Assembly: GCA_003665935.1 (NCBI GenBank) | Contig: QPLR01000002.1 | Coordinates: 248,001 to 312,000, forward strand | Reading direction: 5' to 3' | DNA: 64,000 bases | Source: Halobellus sp. Atlit-31R | Lineage (GTDB): Archaea > Halobacteriota > Halobacteria > Halobacteriales > Haloferacaceae | Shown: one piece after another, positions 1 through 8,979 of the stretch | How the letters are laid out: each line of letters starts with the position of its first letter | How positions within the stretch are numbered: position 1 is the stretch's first letter | Notes under the pieces: model-generated | What the model was told of the DNA's origin: nothing | What the model saw: only the letters and a program-made list of their open reading frames with translations | Databases searched by the model: none | Translations under genes and position numbers: made by a program

Positions 1-2
1 TG

Positions 3-725
3 TTGCTCTTCCGGAACGGCCCGTCCGGGCGGTCGTTCGAGCCGGGCGCGCCGCGGCGCTACGAGTCCGCGTACTTCTGGGAAGAGCGCAACCGGTGGTT
101 CTCCGACGTCTGGACCGACGTCCGCGGCGCGCGACAGGCCCGCGACGACGCGCGTGACGTCGGGGTCGTGGGCCCCGGCGTCGAACGAGAGACCGAAGAC
201 GAAGCCGCACGAGCGAGCGACAGCGACGGCGACGGCAACGGCGACGGCGGCGCAGCGGCCCCCGACCCGGACGTGCCCGAACCGCGACGAGCGGGCGCGG
301 GGACGGGCGAGCGCGACCGGACCGCAGCCTACCCCGTCGAGATCCCGTATCGGCTGATCAGTATGTACTCGCTCTACGGCGACACGGTGTTAGATCCGTT
401 CGTCGGGACGGGCACGACGGCGGTGGCGGCGATGCTCGCCGGCCGCGACTCCGTCGGCTACGAACTCGACCCCGACGTCCTCGCTGAACTGGACGCGCGC
501 GTCGACGGCGTCCGCGACCGCTCACGCCGGGTCGTCGAGGACCGCCTCGCCGCCCACCGGGCGTTCGTCGCGTCCCAGCGCGCCGACGGGACGACCTTCG
601 AGTACGCGGCCGACCACTACGACTTCCCCGTGCGGACGCGCCAGGAGCGAGCGATTCGGTTCCGCGTCGTCGAGGACGTCACCCGGACCGACGAGGGCTA
701 TCGGCTCCGGCACGAGCCGGTCTGA
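3..725 (+). CDS. DNA methyltransferase (N4/N6 type), 3' part only
   Basis: The frame is open to the left edge, so the true start lies outside the window and only the C-terminal 240 residues are seen. The SAM-binding motif DPFVGTGTTAVAA (about residue 131), followed by GYELDPD, is typical of the beta-class N4-cytosine/N6-adenine methyltransferases; the catalytic (D/N/S)PPY motif must lie upstream of the window. Residues about 50-100 are an acidic, Gly/Asp/Ala-rich insert with GACGGC-type codon runs, perhaps a target-recognition spacer. It faces the amidohydrolase tail to tail (19 bases apart). Specificity cannot be read from this fragment. Confidence 0.8.
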   Translation: MLFRNGPSGRSFEPGAPRRYESAYFWEERNRWFSDVWTDVRGARQARDDARDVGVVGPGVERETEDEAARASDSDGDGNGDGGAAAPDPDVPEPRRAGAGTGERDRTAAYPVEIPYRLISMYSLYGDTVLDPFVGTGTTAVAAMLAGRDSVGYELDPDVLAELDARVDGVRDRSRRVVEDRLAAHRAFVASQRADGTTFEYAADHYDFPVRTRQERAIRFRVVEDVTRTDEGYRLRHEPV

Positions 726-744
726 GCGCGGTCTACGCCGACGG

Positions 745-2049
745 TCACCCGCGCAACTCGGCCGCGACCGCCCGCGCCCGCCGCCGGATGTCGTCGGCGT
801 CGCCGGTCTGCAGCCCGCCGAACGCGGCGTCGTAGACGACCTCGCCGTCGACCATCGTGAACGTCACGTCGTCGCCGTGGGCCGAGAAGACGAGATGCGA
901 GAGCGGATCGTACAGCGGCGTCGCCCGCGTCAGGTCGGTGTCGAGCGCGATCACGTCGGCCCGCCAGCCCTCGCGGAGCGCGCCGACCCGCTCGAAGCCC
1001 GCCGCGCGCGCGCCGCCGAGCGTCGCCATCTCGAAGACGATCTCCGCCGGCGCGGTCTCCGGGTCGAGGGTCTCGACTTTCTGGAGGAGGCTGGCCTGCC
1101 GCATCTCCGTGAAGGGGTCGAGCGTGTTGTTGCACGGTGGGCCGTCGTTCCCGAGCGCGACGTCGATTCCGCGGTCGAGGTAGTCCGGGATCGGCGCGAT
1201 CCCCGAGGCGAGTTTCATGTTCGAGGAGGGGCAGTAGGTGACGTGCGTCCCCGTCTCGGCGAGGAGTTCGCGTTCGCGGTCGTTCGTGTGGATACAGTGG
1301 GCGAGCACGACGTCTTCGCCGGTCAGTCCGACCTCGTGGAGCCACTCGACGTTCCGCATCCCCGTGTCGGCTTCGACGGTCTCGATCTCGTCGCGGTTCT
1401 CGCTGGCGTGGGTGTGGATCCGAACGCTGTCGTAGCGGTCGGCGATCTCTCGGCACCCGCGGAGACACGCCTCCGTGCAGCTGACGGCGAACCGGGGGGT
1501 GACGGCGTACTTGATCCGGCCGCCGGCCGCGCCGTGGTACGCCTTGACGAGCCGCTCCGTCGATTCGAGCGCCTCGTCGGTGTCCTCCGCGAGTCCGTCG
1601 GGAGCGCGCTTGTCCATCAGCACCTTGCCGAGCCGCCCCCGGATGCCCAGGTCGATCGCGGCCTCGAAGGCGGCGTCCGCGTGGTGGACCGACAGGTGGT
1701 CGATCGCCGTCGTCGTCCCGCTCTCGAGCAGTTCCACGTAACCCAACTCGGCCGCTGTCCGCATCTCCTCGCGCCCGAGCGACGCCTCCATCGGGAGGAC
1801 GTGGTCGAAGAGCCACTCCAGCAGGGCGGTGTCGTCGGCGATGCCCCGCCCGACGCTCTGGACGGAGTGGACGTGGCCGCCGACGAGGCCGGGAGCGAGC
1901 AGATCGAACTCCCGGACCGGGTGGTCGGGGTAGGCGGCTTCGACGTCCGCGCGCGGACCGACAGCCGCGATTCGGTCCTCGGCGACGACGACCGCGCCTT
2001 CGTCGTAGACAGTTTCGGGGTCGGCAACGACAGTTCCTGCGAGGAGCAT
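745..2049 (-). CDS. Amidohydrolase, methylthioadenosine/S-adenosylhomocysteine deaminase-like
   Basis: The 434-residue protein belongs to the metal-dependent amidohydrolases of the TrzN/SsnA/MtaD branch. It begins with a small beta domain, then the metal-binding HVH (GGHVHSVQS, about residue 58), a second His region (HTHASENRDE), AHCIH, and GNDGPPCNN, which supplies the catalytic Asp. These positions match family members that deaminate adenosine-type or guanine-type substrates or dechlorinate triazines. The most likely role in an archaeon is deamination of S-adenosylhomocysteine or methylthioadenosine by-products, but substrate is an inference. Full length; no operon partner. Confidence 0.82.
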   Translation of the reverse strand: MLLAGTVVADPETVYDEGAVVVAEDRIAAVGPRADVEAAYPDHPVREFDLLAPGLVGGHVHSVQSVGRGIADDTALLEWLFDHVLPMEASLGREEMRTAAELGYVELLESGTTTAIDHLSVHHADAAFEAAIDLGIRGRLGKVLMDKRAPDGLAEDTDEALESTERLVKAYHGAAGGRIKYAVTPRFAVSCTEACLRGCREIADRYDSVRIHTHASENRDEIETVEADTGMRNVEWLHEVGLTGEDVVLAHCIHTNDRERELLAETGTHVTYCPSSNMKLASGIAPIPDYLDRGIDVALGNDGPPCNNTLDPFTEMRQASLLQKVETLDPETAPAEIVFEMATLGGARAAGFERVGALREGWRADVIALDTDLTRATPLYDPLSHLVFSAHGDDVTFTMVDGEVVYDAAFGGLQTGDADDIRRRARAVAAELRG

Positions 2050-2127
2050 CCCACCGCTCTGAGTGGGCGCGAGAGCAAGTGCCTTGCGCTCACTAAGCGG
2101 TCGAAGTCGACACGAGAGCCCCGCCGC

Positions 2128-3651
2128 TCAGCCGAGGAACGCCGGCGTCGTCGACGGCAGCGAGATGAGCCACAGGCTCACGGCAGTGTAGCCGATCATC
2201 ACGAAGACGAACGGGTACTGACTCCGGATCGCCTGCAGCCGACTGGGAAAGAGCCGGTAGGCGGTCGAGTGCGCCACCCAGATCGCGACCAGGTGCCCGC
2301 CCAGTACGAAGACGATATTCAGCGCCGACACCCAGGCGGGGAGCGTGAACACGACGGGGTTCGTCGGCGCCGACAGCGGAGCGGCGAGCACGGCCGAAAG
2401 CGACGGCAAGAGCGAGAGGAAGAACGCGAAGTAGTGCGCGAGATGATAGCCCGCCGCGATGACCAAGAGCGAGGGCGCGAACGCGACGACGAGTTCCCGC
2501 GGCGTCCGCGTGGTCAGGATGCGGCGCACGGCGACGCGCGCAGCGCCGAGGAACGCGCCGTAGAAGAGCGCGAACCCGCCGACGAAGAGCAGCGCATAGA
2601 CCAGAAGTGGCGGGAGCCCGACGCCGACGACCGCGCGGACGACGCCGGCGCCCTGCTCGGCCGTGACGAAGCCGCTGAAGGTGAGTTCCCAGACCAGCGC
2701 GACGGCGATCGCGGCGTCGTCGAGGCCGCTGACGAGGCGGGCGTCGTCGGCGTCTGTGGCCGTCTGGCCGCCGCCACCGTCGCGGCGGGACTGCTCGGCC
2801 CAGTCTTCGACGAGCCGCATCGCCGGCAGCGACAGGCGAAGTCGCCCGCCCTCCCACGCCAGCGGCGCGACGCGGCCGTAGAACCGGAAGAACGCCGACA
2901 CCGGATCGGCGTTCCGGAACCACGCGTCGCTGCCGACGAGCACCGCGCCGGCGAACGCGACGACCACGTAGCCGGCGACGGCGGCCGCGAGCCGACTCGG
3001 TTGGCCCGTGACGCCCGCGGTCGTCTCGACCCACACCAAGAGGAGGATGCCGGCGGCGGCGGGCCACCGGCCCAATCGCTCGGGGTAGTCGACGACGCCT
3101 GTCGGCAGCTGCGACGTTACGGTCCGGATCGGGTTCAGCGCGGGCCAGACGTTGCCGACGGCGTAGGCCCACATCGTCAACCCTGCGCGCCCGCCGGCGA
3201 AGAGGACGACGACGGCGAAGTTGATCGTCGACACCTGCGGTCCCGTGAATCCGCGGTAGACGATCAGCCCGACGAGGACGGCACCGAGGACGCCGCCGCT
3301 AGCGGTGGCGACGCGCCGGAACTGCGTTCCGGGGCCGAACTCACGCCGCCACTCGTGGACGCGGTTGACGAAGCCGCGGTCGGTCACGAAGCCCGCGAGC
3401 AGCGCCGACGCGCCGATCGCGGCCCCGCCGGTCGCGACGTAGAGCCAGCGCGGGACCGCGAGTCCCTCCTGGGATGCCTCCGAGAGTCCCACCGCGGCGT
3501 TGCTGGCGGCGACGCCGCGCGCGAGCAGGAGTACCCCGACCAGCGAGAGCGCGACCGCGCCGAGCCGGGCGGCTCGGGGGAGGCGGTCGCGTGCCCTCGC
3601 TGCGTCCGGCTCTGTGTCTGCTTCGGGTCGCGACGGCTGCTCAGGACGCAT
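2128..3651 (-). CDS. Polytopic membrane protein, haloarchaeal, function unknown
   Basis: The protein has 507 residues and about ten to twelve hydrophobic segments separated by short charged loops, with a cytoplasmic Arg/Asp-rich loop near the middle (WAEQSRRDGGGGQT). The start was placed at 3651 (MRPEQPSRPEAD) because the frame upstream of it is only the antisense-composition shadow of the neighbouring gene. Buried polar positions include an HLAHYFAFF motif in a late helix and HLVAIWVAHS near the end; His-containing helices of this kind suggest metal or haem contact, but no family is recognised. It overlaps the upstream zinc-finger gene by 11 bases, so the two are probably co-translated. Confidence 0.75.
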   Translation of the reverse strand: MRPEQPSRPEADTEPDAARARDRLPRAARLGAVALSLVGVLLLARGVAASNAAVGLSEASQEGLAVPRWLYVATGGAAIGASALLAGFVTDRGFVNRVHEWRREFGPGTQFRRVATASGGVLGAVLVGLIVYRGFTGPQVSTINFAVVVLFAGGRAGLTMWAYAVGNVWPALNPIRTVTSQLPTGVVDYPERLGRWPAAAGILLLVWVETTAGVTGQPSRLAAAVAGYVVVAFAGAVLVGSDAWFRNADPVSAFFRFYGRVAPLAWEGGRLRLSLPAMRLVEDWAEQSRRDGGGGQTATDADDARLVSGLDDAAIAVALVWELTFSGFVTAEQGAGVVRAVVGVGLPPLLVYALLFVGGFALFYGAFLGAARVAVRRILTTRTPRELVVAFAPSLLVIAAGYHLAHYFAFFLSLLPSLSAVLAAPLSAPTNPVVFTLPAWVSALNIVFVLGGHLVAIWVAHSTAYRLFPSRLQAIRSQYPFVFVMIGYTAVSLWLISLPSTTPAFLG

Positions 3652-3925
3652 AGAACACGTAGAGGAAGAGGAAGCCGAAGTACAACAGTACCAGGATGCC
3701 GAGCGCGCGGATGCGGAACGAGCGGATCGCGCGCTCCTCGTCGGCGTAGGCTTCACGGTACGCGTCGCGCTCGGCTGCGTCGAGTGCGCTCGGGTGGCGG
3801 ACTCCGCGGTGCAGCACGAGCAGGTCGTCGGTGTAGAACGCGCGGCCGCAGACGTCGCAGACGTACTCGGGAGCGTCCCGAGCGTCCGCAGACACTCCGG
3901 CGGACGCGGTCGTGTGATCGCTCAT
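3641..3925 (-). CDS. C2H2 zinc-finger protein with C-terminal membrane anchor
   Basis: The protein has 94 residues. A single C2H2 finger (CDVCGRAFYTDDLLVLHRGVRH split as C-x2-C-x12-H-x4-H) occupies about residues 23-45, followed by a charged helix and one hydrophobic segment (ALGILVLLYFGFLFLYVF) at the very C-terminus. The finger would therefore sit in the cytoplasm tethered to the membrane. Its stop codon overlaps the start of the downstream polytopic membrane protein, which suggests that the pair forms a complex, with the finger acting as a cytoplasmic docking module. Small haloarchaeal zinc-finger proteins of this kind are widespread and mostly uncharacterised. Confidence 0.8.
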   Translation of the reverse strand: MSDHTTASAGVSADARDAPEYVCDVCGRAFYTDDLLVLHRGVRHPSALDAAERDAYREAYADEERAIRSFRIRALGILVLLYFGFLFLYVFYAS

Positions 3926-4043
3926 CGTCAGTTACGTGGAGGTATCGACGGCGTCGGTGTGTGTCTGTCGCTTCGTCTCGTGCGGTCGGCTGTTCGGTTC
4001 CACGAGCAACGCGGTTCGTCCGGAGCGGCGCTCGACGCCGGCG

Positions 4044-5297
4044 TCAGGTCCAGGGAACCGACCGCTCTTGGAGTTCGCCGGCGAGCGGGCGCTGCATCGC
4101 CGCCGCCGGGTCGTCGACGTTCGCGAGCGCCCACATCAGCTTCACCTTCGCCGTTCCGGGGAGCGTGTCGCCCGCCTCGACGACGCCGGCGTCGAGTAAG
4201 TCGCGGCCGGTGTCGTAGACGCGGTCGCAGACACGTCCCGCCAGACACTGGCTCGTCATCGCGACGACGACGCCGTCGTCGACCAACGATTCGAGCACGG
4301 GGATGAGATCCGTGTGGACGTGCCCGAGCCCGGTGCCCTCGACGACGAGGCCGTCGAGGTCCGCCGCCCGCAGCATCTCGGCGTAGCGGTCGACGTCCAT
4401 CCCGGGCGTGAACTTCAGGAGGTCGACGTCCTCGTCCAGTTCCGGATGCAGCGCGAGGTCAGTCTCGCCGCGTTCGGCGTACTCGCGGCGGAAAGTGACC
4501 TCCTCGGCGTCGTAGTCGACTTCGCCGAGCGGCTCGGCCCCGACGGTCTCGAAGGCGTCGCGTCGGGAAGTGTGGTTCTTGCGGACGCGCGTGCCGCGGT
4601 GCAGCGCACAGACGTCGTCGGAGGTGGTGGCGTGCATACAGACGAGCACCTCGGCCGCGTCGGCCTTGGCGGCCTCGACGGCGCTGACGGCGTTCATCAC
4701 GTTGTCCGAGGACGGTCGGTCCGCGGAGCGCTGGCTGCCCGTGAAGACGATCGGGACGGGCGTCTCGAGCATGTACGAGAGCGCGGCCGCGGAGAACTGC
4801 ATCGTGTCGGTGCCGTGCATCACGACGACGCCGTCCGCGCCGGCGCGGATCTCCTCGGCGACGGCCTCGGCGAGCTCGCGCCATACGGCGGGCGTCATAT
4901 TCTCCGAGAGGATGTTCGCGACGACCCGTCCGCGGTAGTTGGCGCGGCCGGCGAGATCGGGCACGGCGCGGAGCACGTCCTCGGCGTCGAACTGGGCCGT
5001 CACGGCGCCCGTGCGGTAGTCGACCGTCGACGCGATCGTCCCGCCCGTGGAAATGAGTGAGACCGTCGGCAGGTCGTCGTCGAAGGCGATCTCCGAGGGG
5101 CCGGATTCGGACTGTGCGGACTCGACGTCGTAGACGTCGGACTCGAGGACCTCGACGGCGGCGTCCTCGCGCGTGATGCCGACGTTGTACCCGCCGTCGA
5201 GCTTGACGACGAGGTAGTCCGGCGTCGAGGAGGGCATCAGCACGCCCTCGTTCGTGACGCCCGCGCGGTCGACGCGGACGCGGTCTCCCGGGTTCAT
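4044..5297 (-). CDS. gatD: Glutamyl-tRNA(Gln) amidotransferase subunit D
   Basis: GatD is the asparaginase-like subunit of the archaeal GatDE complex, which converts Glu-tRNA(Gln) to Gln-tRNA(Gln); it releases ammonia from an amide donor. The protein has 417 residues: an N-terminal small beta-barrel AnPRT-like domain (about 1-75), then the L-asparaginase domain with VSLISTGGTIAST (catalytic Thr, about residue 93), VVMHGTDTMQFSAAAL (second Thr and Asp) and a catalytic Lys in the region of FTGSQRSADRPSSD. The start at 5297 was chosen because longer frames run into non-acidic antisense sequence. gatE is not in the window. A 16-bp palindrome sits immediately upstream. Confidence 0.95.
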   Translation of the reverse strand: MNPGDRVRVDRAGVTNEGVLMPSSTPDYLVVKLDGGYNVGITREDAAVEVLESDVYDVESAQSESGPSEIAFDDDLPTVSLISTGGTIASTVDYRTGAVTAQFDAEDVLRAVPDLAGRANYRGRVVANILSENMTPAVWRELAEAVAEEIRAGADGVVVMHGTDTMQFSAAALSYMLETPVPIVFTGSQRSADRPSSDNVMNAVSAVEAAKADAAEVLVCMHATTSDDVCALHRGTRVRKNHTSRRDAFETVGAEPLGEVDYDAEEVTFRREYAERGETDLALHPELDEDVDLLKFTPGMDVDRYAEMLRAADLDGLVVEGTGLGHVHTDLIPVLESLVDDGVVVAMTSQCLAGRVCDRVYDTGRDLLDAGVVEAGDTLPGTAKVKLMWALANVDDPAAAMQRPLAGELQERSVPWT

Positions 5298-5299
5298 AC

Positions 5300-5315
5300 C
5301 CCCGGATACCCGGGG
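5300..5315. promoter_or_regulatory. Palindrome at the gatD start
   Basis: A perfect inverted repeat with 6-base arms (CCCCGG / CCGGGG) and a 4-base spacer ATAC ends two bases before the gatD start codon. A TATA-like stretch for gatD (read on the minus strand as AATGGATTGAAG) lies around 5322-5333, so the palindrome would cover the transcription start of a leaderless message. It could be an operator or simply a GC-rich accident; G+C-rich genomes make such arms moderately likely by chance. Confidence 0.35.
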
Positions 5316-5396
5316 CGCGGACTTCAATCCATTCGTTCGCGGCGGCCGGACAGCGAGCGGCACAAGAGTCAGGACCCGTCGCGACGATGTGTCTGT

Positions 5397-5987
5397 ATGC
5401 AGCGCTCTAACGAGCAGGAGGAGCGAACGGTCGATCCCGCGTCGGTCCTCGATGGGGAGAGCGAACGCGAGAGCCAGGGCAAACGGGGGAGTGCGCGCGG
5501 ACGCGGGAGCGGCAACGCCGCGGGACGGCGGCGCGGCCCCGCTCAGTCCCGCGACGACGCCGCGAGCGGGAGCCGACTCCGGCGCGCGCTCCCGTCGATC
5601 CCCGGCGGCTCGCTGCGACCCGCCTTCTCCGTGCGCTCGTTTCTCCTCGTCCTCGCGCTCTCGGTCGTGGGCGTCGTCGCCGGCGGGGCGATCCCGCTCG
5701 TCGGCTCGGTCGGGCAGTTCCTCGGGCTGTTCGCCGTCGCCTTCGCGGTGGGCGTCGTCGGCTCCCGCGGGCGCTACCTCGAAGTCGGGCTGGCCGGCGC
5801 GATCGCCGCCGGGGTCGCGTTCCTCCTCGGGACGCTCACGAGCATCTTCGCGCCGGTCGCCGTGCGGATCCTCGCGGACTACGGCCTCGCGATCGTCGGG
5901 GTCGGCGTCGGCGGCGGCCTCGTGGCGTCGCTGGCGGGTCACTACTTCGGTCGCGACCTCCGCGACGGGCTGACCCGAGACGTCTGA
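5397..5987 (+). CDS. DUF456-like membrane protein
   Basis: The protein has 196 residues. Residues 1-75 are a charged, disordered Gly/Arg/Ser-rich cytoplasmic tail; the rest forms about four hydrophobic segments rich in Gly and Val (VGVVAGGAIPLVGSVGQF, GVGGGLVASLAGHYFGRDL). The glycine-rich glycine-zipper-like membrane region ending in FGRDLRDGL resembles small DUF456-type integral membrane proteins of haloarchaea. Function is not known. Divergent from gatD with about 100 bases between the start codons. Confidence 0.65.
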   Translation: MQRSNEQEERTVDPASVLDGESERESQGKRGSARGRGSGNAAGRRRGPAQSRDDAASGSRLRRALPSIPGGSLRPAFSVRSFLLVLALSVVGVVAGGAIPLVGSVGQFLGLFAVAFAVGVVGSRGRYLEVGLAGAIAAGVAFLLGTLTSIFAPVAVRILADYGLAIVGVGVGGGLVASLAGHYFGRDLRDGLTRDV

Positions 5988-6056
5988 GCGGCCGGCACGG
6001 ATCAGCGACCGCCGCGCTTCGGTAGCGTTTTGCCGACGGCTCCGGACCGCACGGGT

Positions 6057-6878
6057 ATGGCGATACTTCCGGAGGGGTTCGGCCTACCGCCGCTGCCGTA
6101 TCTCGCGCTCCTGCTCGTGGCCGCGGGCGTCGTCGCCGGCGCAGTCGCCCGCCGCCGCCCGGCGGTCACGTCCGCTCGGATTCTCGCGTTCGTCCCGTGG
6201 ATGGTGCTCGGCTCCGCGCTCCACGTCCTCTACGTCGTCGGGTCGCTCCCGGATCTCGTCCGACCGCTCGCCGGCACGCCCGCGGTGTACGTCACCGTCG
6301 CCGTCGCCGGCGTCGGTGTCTGGATCGTCGTCGACGCGGTCCTCGACGCCGACACCGTCGCCCGAGCGCTCGCAACCGTCGGCGGCGTGCTGGCGTTCGC
6401 GGCAGTCGCCGGCGTCCTCGCGGCCGGTGCGTCCGCGGGCACCGTCTCGCCGGTCGTCCCGCTGGTCGGGGTCGCCGCTTCCGTCGCCGTCGCCGCCGGC
6501 GTCTGGCTCCTGCTCACGCGGGCGCTGCCGGACGTCCGACAGACCGGAGCGCTCGGCGCGTTCGCCGTCTTTTCACACGTCCTCGACGGCGTCTCGACGG
6601 CGGTCGGGATCGACGTCCTCGGCTTCGGCGAGCGCACGCCGCTCTCGAAGCTCATCATCGAGTTCGCCGCGGGGCTGCCGACCGAACCGGTGTTCGGCGC
6701 GGGATGGCTGTTCGTCCTCGTCAAGATCGGCATCGCTTCGGTCCTCGTCTGGCTCTTCGCCGATATGATGGCCGAGGAGCCGACGGAGTCGCAGTTACTC
6801 TTGGGCTTCGTCGGGGCCGTCGGCCTCGGACCGGCCGTCCACAACGTGCTCTTGTTTACGATCAGCGCCCCGGCGTAG
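6057..6878 (+). CDS. DUF63 family membrane protein
   Basis: A conserved euryarchaeal membrane protein of 273 residues with about eight transmembrane segments. The family-typical features seen are an early PWMVLGSALHVLYV segment and a central HVLDGVSTAVGID...ERTPLSKLIIEFA stretch, where the conserved His, Asp and Glu lie in or near the membrane. I start it at 6057 rather than at the upstream TTG (6030) because GCGTTTTGCC at 6026-6035 looks like the TATA element of a leaderless transcript. Biochemical role unknown. Confidence 0.8.
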   Translation: MAILPEGFGLPPLPYLALLLVAAGVVAGAVARRRPAVTSARILAFVPWMVLGSALHVLYVVGSLPDLVRPLAGTPAVYVTVAVAGVGVWIVVDAVLDADTVARALATVGGVLAFAAVAGVLAAGASAGTVSPVVPLVGVAASVAVAAGVWLLLTRALPDVRQTGALGAFAVFSHVLDGVSTAVGIDVLGFGERTPLSKLIIEFAAGLPTEPVFGAGWLFVLVKIGIASVLVWLFADMMAEEPTESQLLLGFVGAVGLGPAVHNVLLFTISAPA

Positions 6879-6970
6879 TCGACAGCGCGACGTCGCGCCG
6901 TTCGACCCGTCTCTGAACTGCGGCTCGACCGGCGGCCAACGTTAAAGATGGCTGCTTCCGAACGGACGCT

Positions 6971-7627
6971 ATGGACTGCCCGCGTTGTGGGACGGCACTC
7001 GCCTCGTACGCACTGCCGCAGGCCGATCGCGTTGCGGTGGTCTGTGAACGCTGTGGCTTCGCTGACGTGCCCGCCTCCCACCACGCCGACGTCGTCGCCG
7101 AGGAGTCGTGGGACCACGCGCTCGAACGCCTCGAGAACAGTCCCAGAGCGGTGCTCGACGACGACAGCCAGACCGCGCGAACGGAGGGCGTCTCGGTGCC
7201 CGCGGACCGACGGGAGCCGACGGATCGGGTGTCACTGGACAGCACGGGCGTCTCCGTCGGAACCGTGATCGACCGCGGCCGACGCGCGCGGGCGAGCGCA
7301 GACGAGAGCGCGGCACGGACTGGAGGCGAGACGGCCGACGAGAGCGACACCGGTCCCGCCACAGACGAGGCCGACGCTCGCACCGTTGCCGACGGCGAGG
7401 AGGCGGACTTCGATAGCGAGGAGGGAGACTCTGACCGCGAGGAGGCGGACTTCGATAGCGAGGAGGGAGACTCTGACCGCGAGGAGGCAGATCTCGATGG
7501 CGAGGAGGGAGACTCCGACAGCGACCCCGACGACCCCGACGCTGCTGCCGGCGCCGATCCCGCAGAAGATTCCACTCCCGACCCCGACCGGGAAGGCCCC
7601 TCGAGCGAGACGAACAGCGACGAGTGA
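6971..7627 (+). CDS. Zinc-ribbon protein with acidic repeat tail
   Basis: The N-terminus is a four-Cys zinc ribbon (CPRCG at residues 3-7 and CERCGF about residue 26-31). A short conserved helical segment follows (ESWDHALERLENSP). The remainder to residue 218 is disordered and extremely acidic, and it contains three tandem copies of a 14-residue unit EEADFDSEEGDSDR. The TATA-like CGTTAAAG at about 6941-6948 supports the start at 6971. Related short zinc-ribbon proteins are common in haloarchaea; a nucleic-acid or protein-binding role is plausible but not shown. Confidence 0.75.
   Translation: MDCPRCGTALASYALPQADRVAVVCERCGFADVPASHHADVVAEESWDHALERLENSPRAVLDDDSQTARTEGVSVPADRREPTDRVSLDSTGVSVGTVIDRGRRARASADESAARTGGETADESDTGPATDEADARTVADGEEADFDSEEGDSDREEADFDSEEGDSDREEADLDGEEGDSDSDPDDPDAAAGADPAEDSTPDPDREGPSSETNSDE
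7397..7522. repeat. Three tandem 42-bp in-frame repeats
   Basis: Units at 7397-7438, 7439-7480 and 7481-7522 encode EEADFDSEEGDSDR twice and a diverged EEADLDGEEGDSDS. The first two copies are identical over 42 bases, which indicates recent duplication; the third has several substitutions. The unit length is a multiple of three, so copy-number change keeps the frame. Confidence 0.93.
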
Positions 7628-7847
7628 GTCGCGACGGCTCCCTGCCGCTGCGTGGCTGTCAGCGAATCATCTTTTCTCTCTACCTGTCGGTCACGGGTGA
7701 CGTTTCCCGGCGGTGAATTCGATTCGGAGCGCACCGGTTGGCACCGGGTGGGCGGCGTTCGTACGGCTCCCGGGCGTCGGCTGACGGCACGTACGTCGGC
7801 CCGCACGGACCTCCGCCGACCGCCCGCTCGCTACCGGGTGTATCTGA

Positions 7848-8879
7848 CTACTCGTTTTCGACTTCGGCTGCTTCCTCGGCTGGCTGCTCTTGCGTGGCTC
7901 GCTGCTCCTCCGAGCGAGCGGCGACCAGCGCGCCCTGAGCGACGCTGTACAGCGGATTCTCGGCCTGCTGGACACCGCTGATCGAGAACGGGATCTGCGC
8001 GTCGTCCAGTCGCTCCTTGAACAGCTCCTCGAAGCCGTCGGGACTCGACGTCCCGCCGGTGACGACGACCGGGACGTCCAGGCCCTCCTCGACGTCCTCC
8101 TCGTCGACCTCCTTGATGATCATCTCGATCACGTAGTCGAGCAGGTTGTCGTAGTAGATGCTGAGTGCGCCTTCGACGCCGCCGACGTCCGTCTCGAAGT
8201 CGAGTGAGAAGTCCTCCTCCTTGATCGAGGTGACTTTGTCGACCGGCGTCCCGGTCGCCTTCGCGGCCTGCTCGTCGACCCAGTCCCCACCGCGAGCGAT
8301 CGAGAACTTCATCACGGGGACCGCGTAGTACGAGAGACAGACGTTGGTCATCCCGGCGCCGAAGCTGATCCCGAGTCCCGTGAACTCCTGATTCGCCAGC
8401 TCGGAGTAGATGACGGACATCCCCTCGTTGATCGGTTCGGGCTCGTAGCCCATATCCGCCAGCAGCGACTCGATCGTCTTCTGATGATACAGCGTCGAGA
8501 CGTCGCCGTCGATGGGGTCGGCCGGGACCGAGAAGTACAAGAGTTCGCCGGGCCGCTCCGGCTCTCCGACGACCTGCTCGGTGATGAGCTTGATCATCGG
8601 AATCGCCGACTGCTCGTCGCTGGAGAGGATTCCCGCCTCCATCGGGCGGCGCGTCTCCTCGTTGAAGATGTTCGCGAAGTTGAGCGCGTCGTCGCCGACG
8701 ATGTACACCTTGTTGTCCTTCCGGATGTGCAAGACGTCGCTCCGCGAGAGCATCTGCTCCGCCATATCGCTGTAGTCGATCTCGACGAACGAGTTCCGCT
8801 GCTGTACGAACACCGTGTCGTTGCCATCCTGTCGAGCCGATAGGATGTTCATCGTGCCGACGTCTAGCCCTTGGGCCAT
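7848..8879 (-). CDS. Salactin/volactin-type actin homologue
   Basis: This 343-residue actin/MreB-superfamily protein matches the haloarchaeal cytoskeletal family of salactin (Halobacterium, dynamically unstable polar filaments) and volactin (Haloferax, disk-cell shape). Visible hallmarks are the phosphate-1 region [11 protein letters not shown] at the N-terminus, the phosphate-2 region [16 protein letters not shown] (about residue 170) and the adenosine motif [17 protein letters not shown] (about residue 275). The last 25 residues are a disordered Glu/Ala/Gln-rich tail. The start fits a leaderless message: AGGTTTTTC reads about 28 bases upstream on the minus strand. The gene upstream in the same direction encodes a membrane protein. 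Confidence 0.85.
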   Translation of the reverse strand: MAQGLDVGTMNILSARQDGNDTVFVQQRNSFVEIDYSDMAEQMLSRSDVLHIRKDNKVYIVGDDALNFANIFNEETRRPMEAGILSSDEQSAIPMIKLITEQVVGEPERPGELLYFSVPADPIDGDVSTLYHQKTIESLLADMGYEPEPINEGMSVIYSELANQEFTGLGISFGAGMTNVCLSYYAVPVMKFSIARGGDWVDEQAAKATGTPVDKVTSIKEEDFSLDFETDVGGVEGALSIYYDNLLDYVIEMIIKEVDEEDVEEGLDVPVVVTGGTSSPDGFEELFKERLDDAQIPFSISGVQQAENPLYSVAQGALVAARSEEQRATQEQPAEEAAEVENE

Positions 8880-8979
8880 ACCGTCTGTCCGAAGGCCGGT
8901 GAGAAAAACCTACCCGTCATCGATGTATATATATGTCACCCCAAAGCCGAGTCTCGGCTGCGCCCGTATCGGCGGCCAG

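Noticed and set aside
877-4218. A 1113-codon open frame on the plus strand
   Set aside because: It is antisense to the amidohydrolase, membrane-protein and zinc-finger genes; Arg-rich composition and absence of any family motif show that it is a high-G+C shadow.
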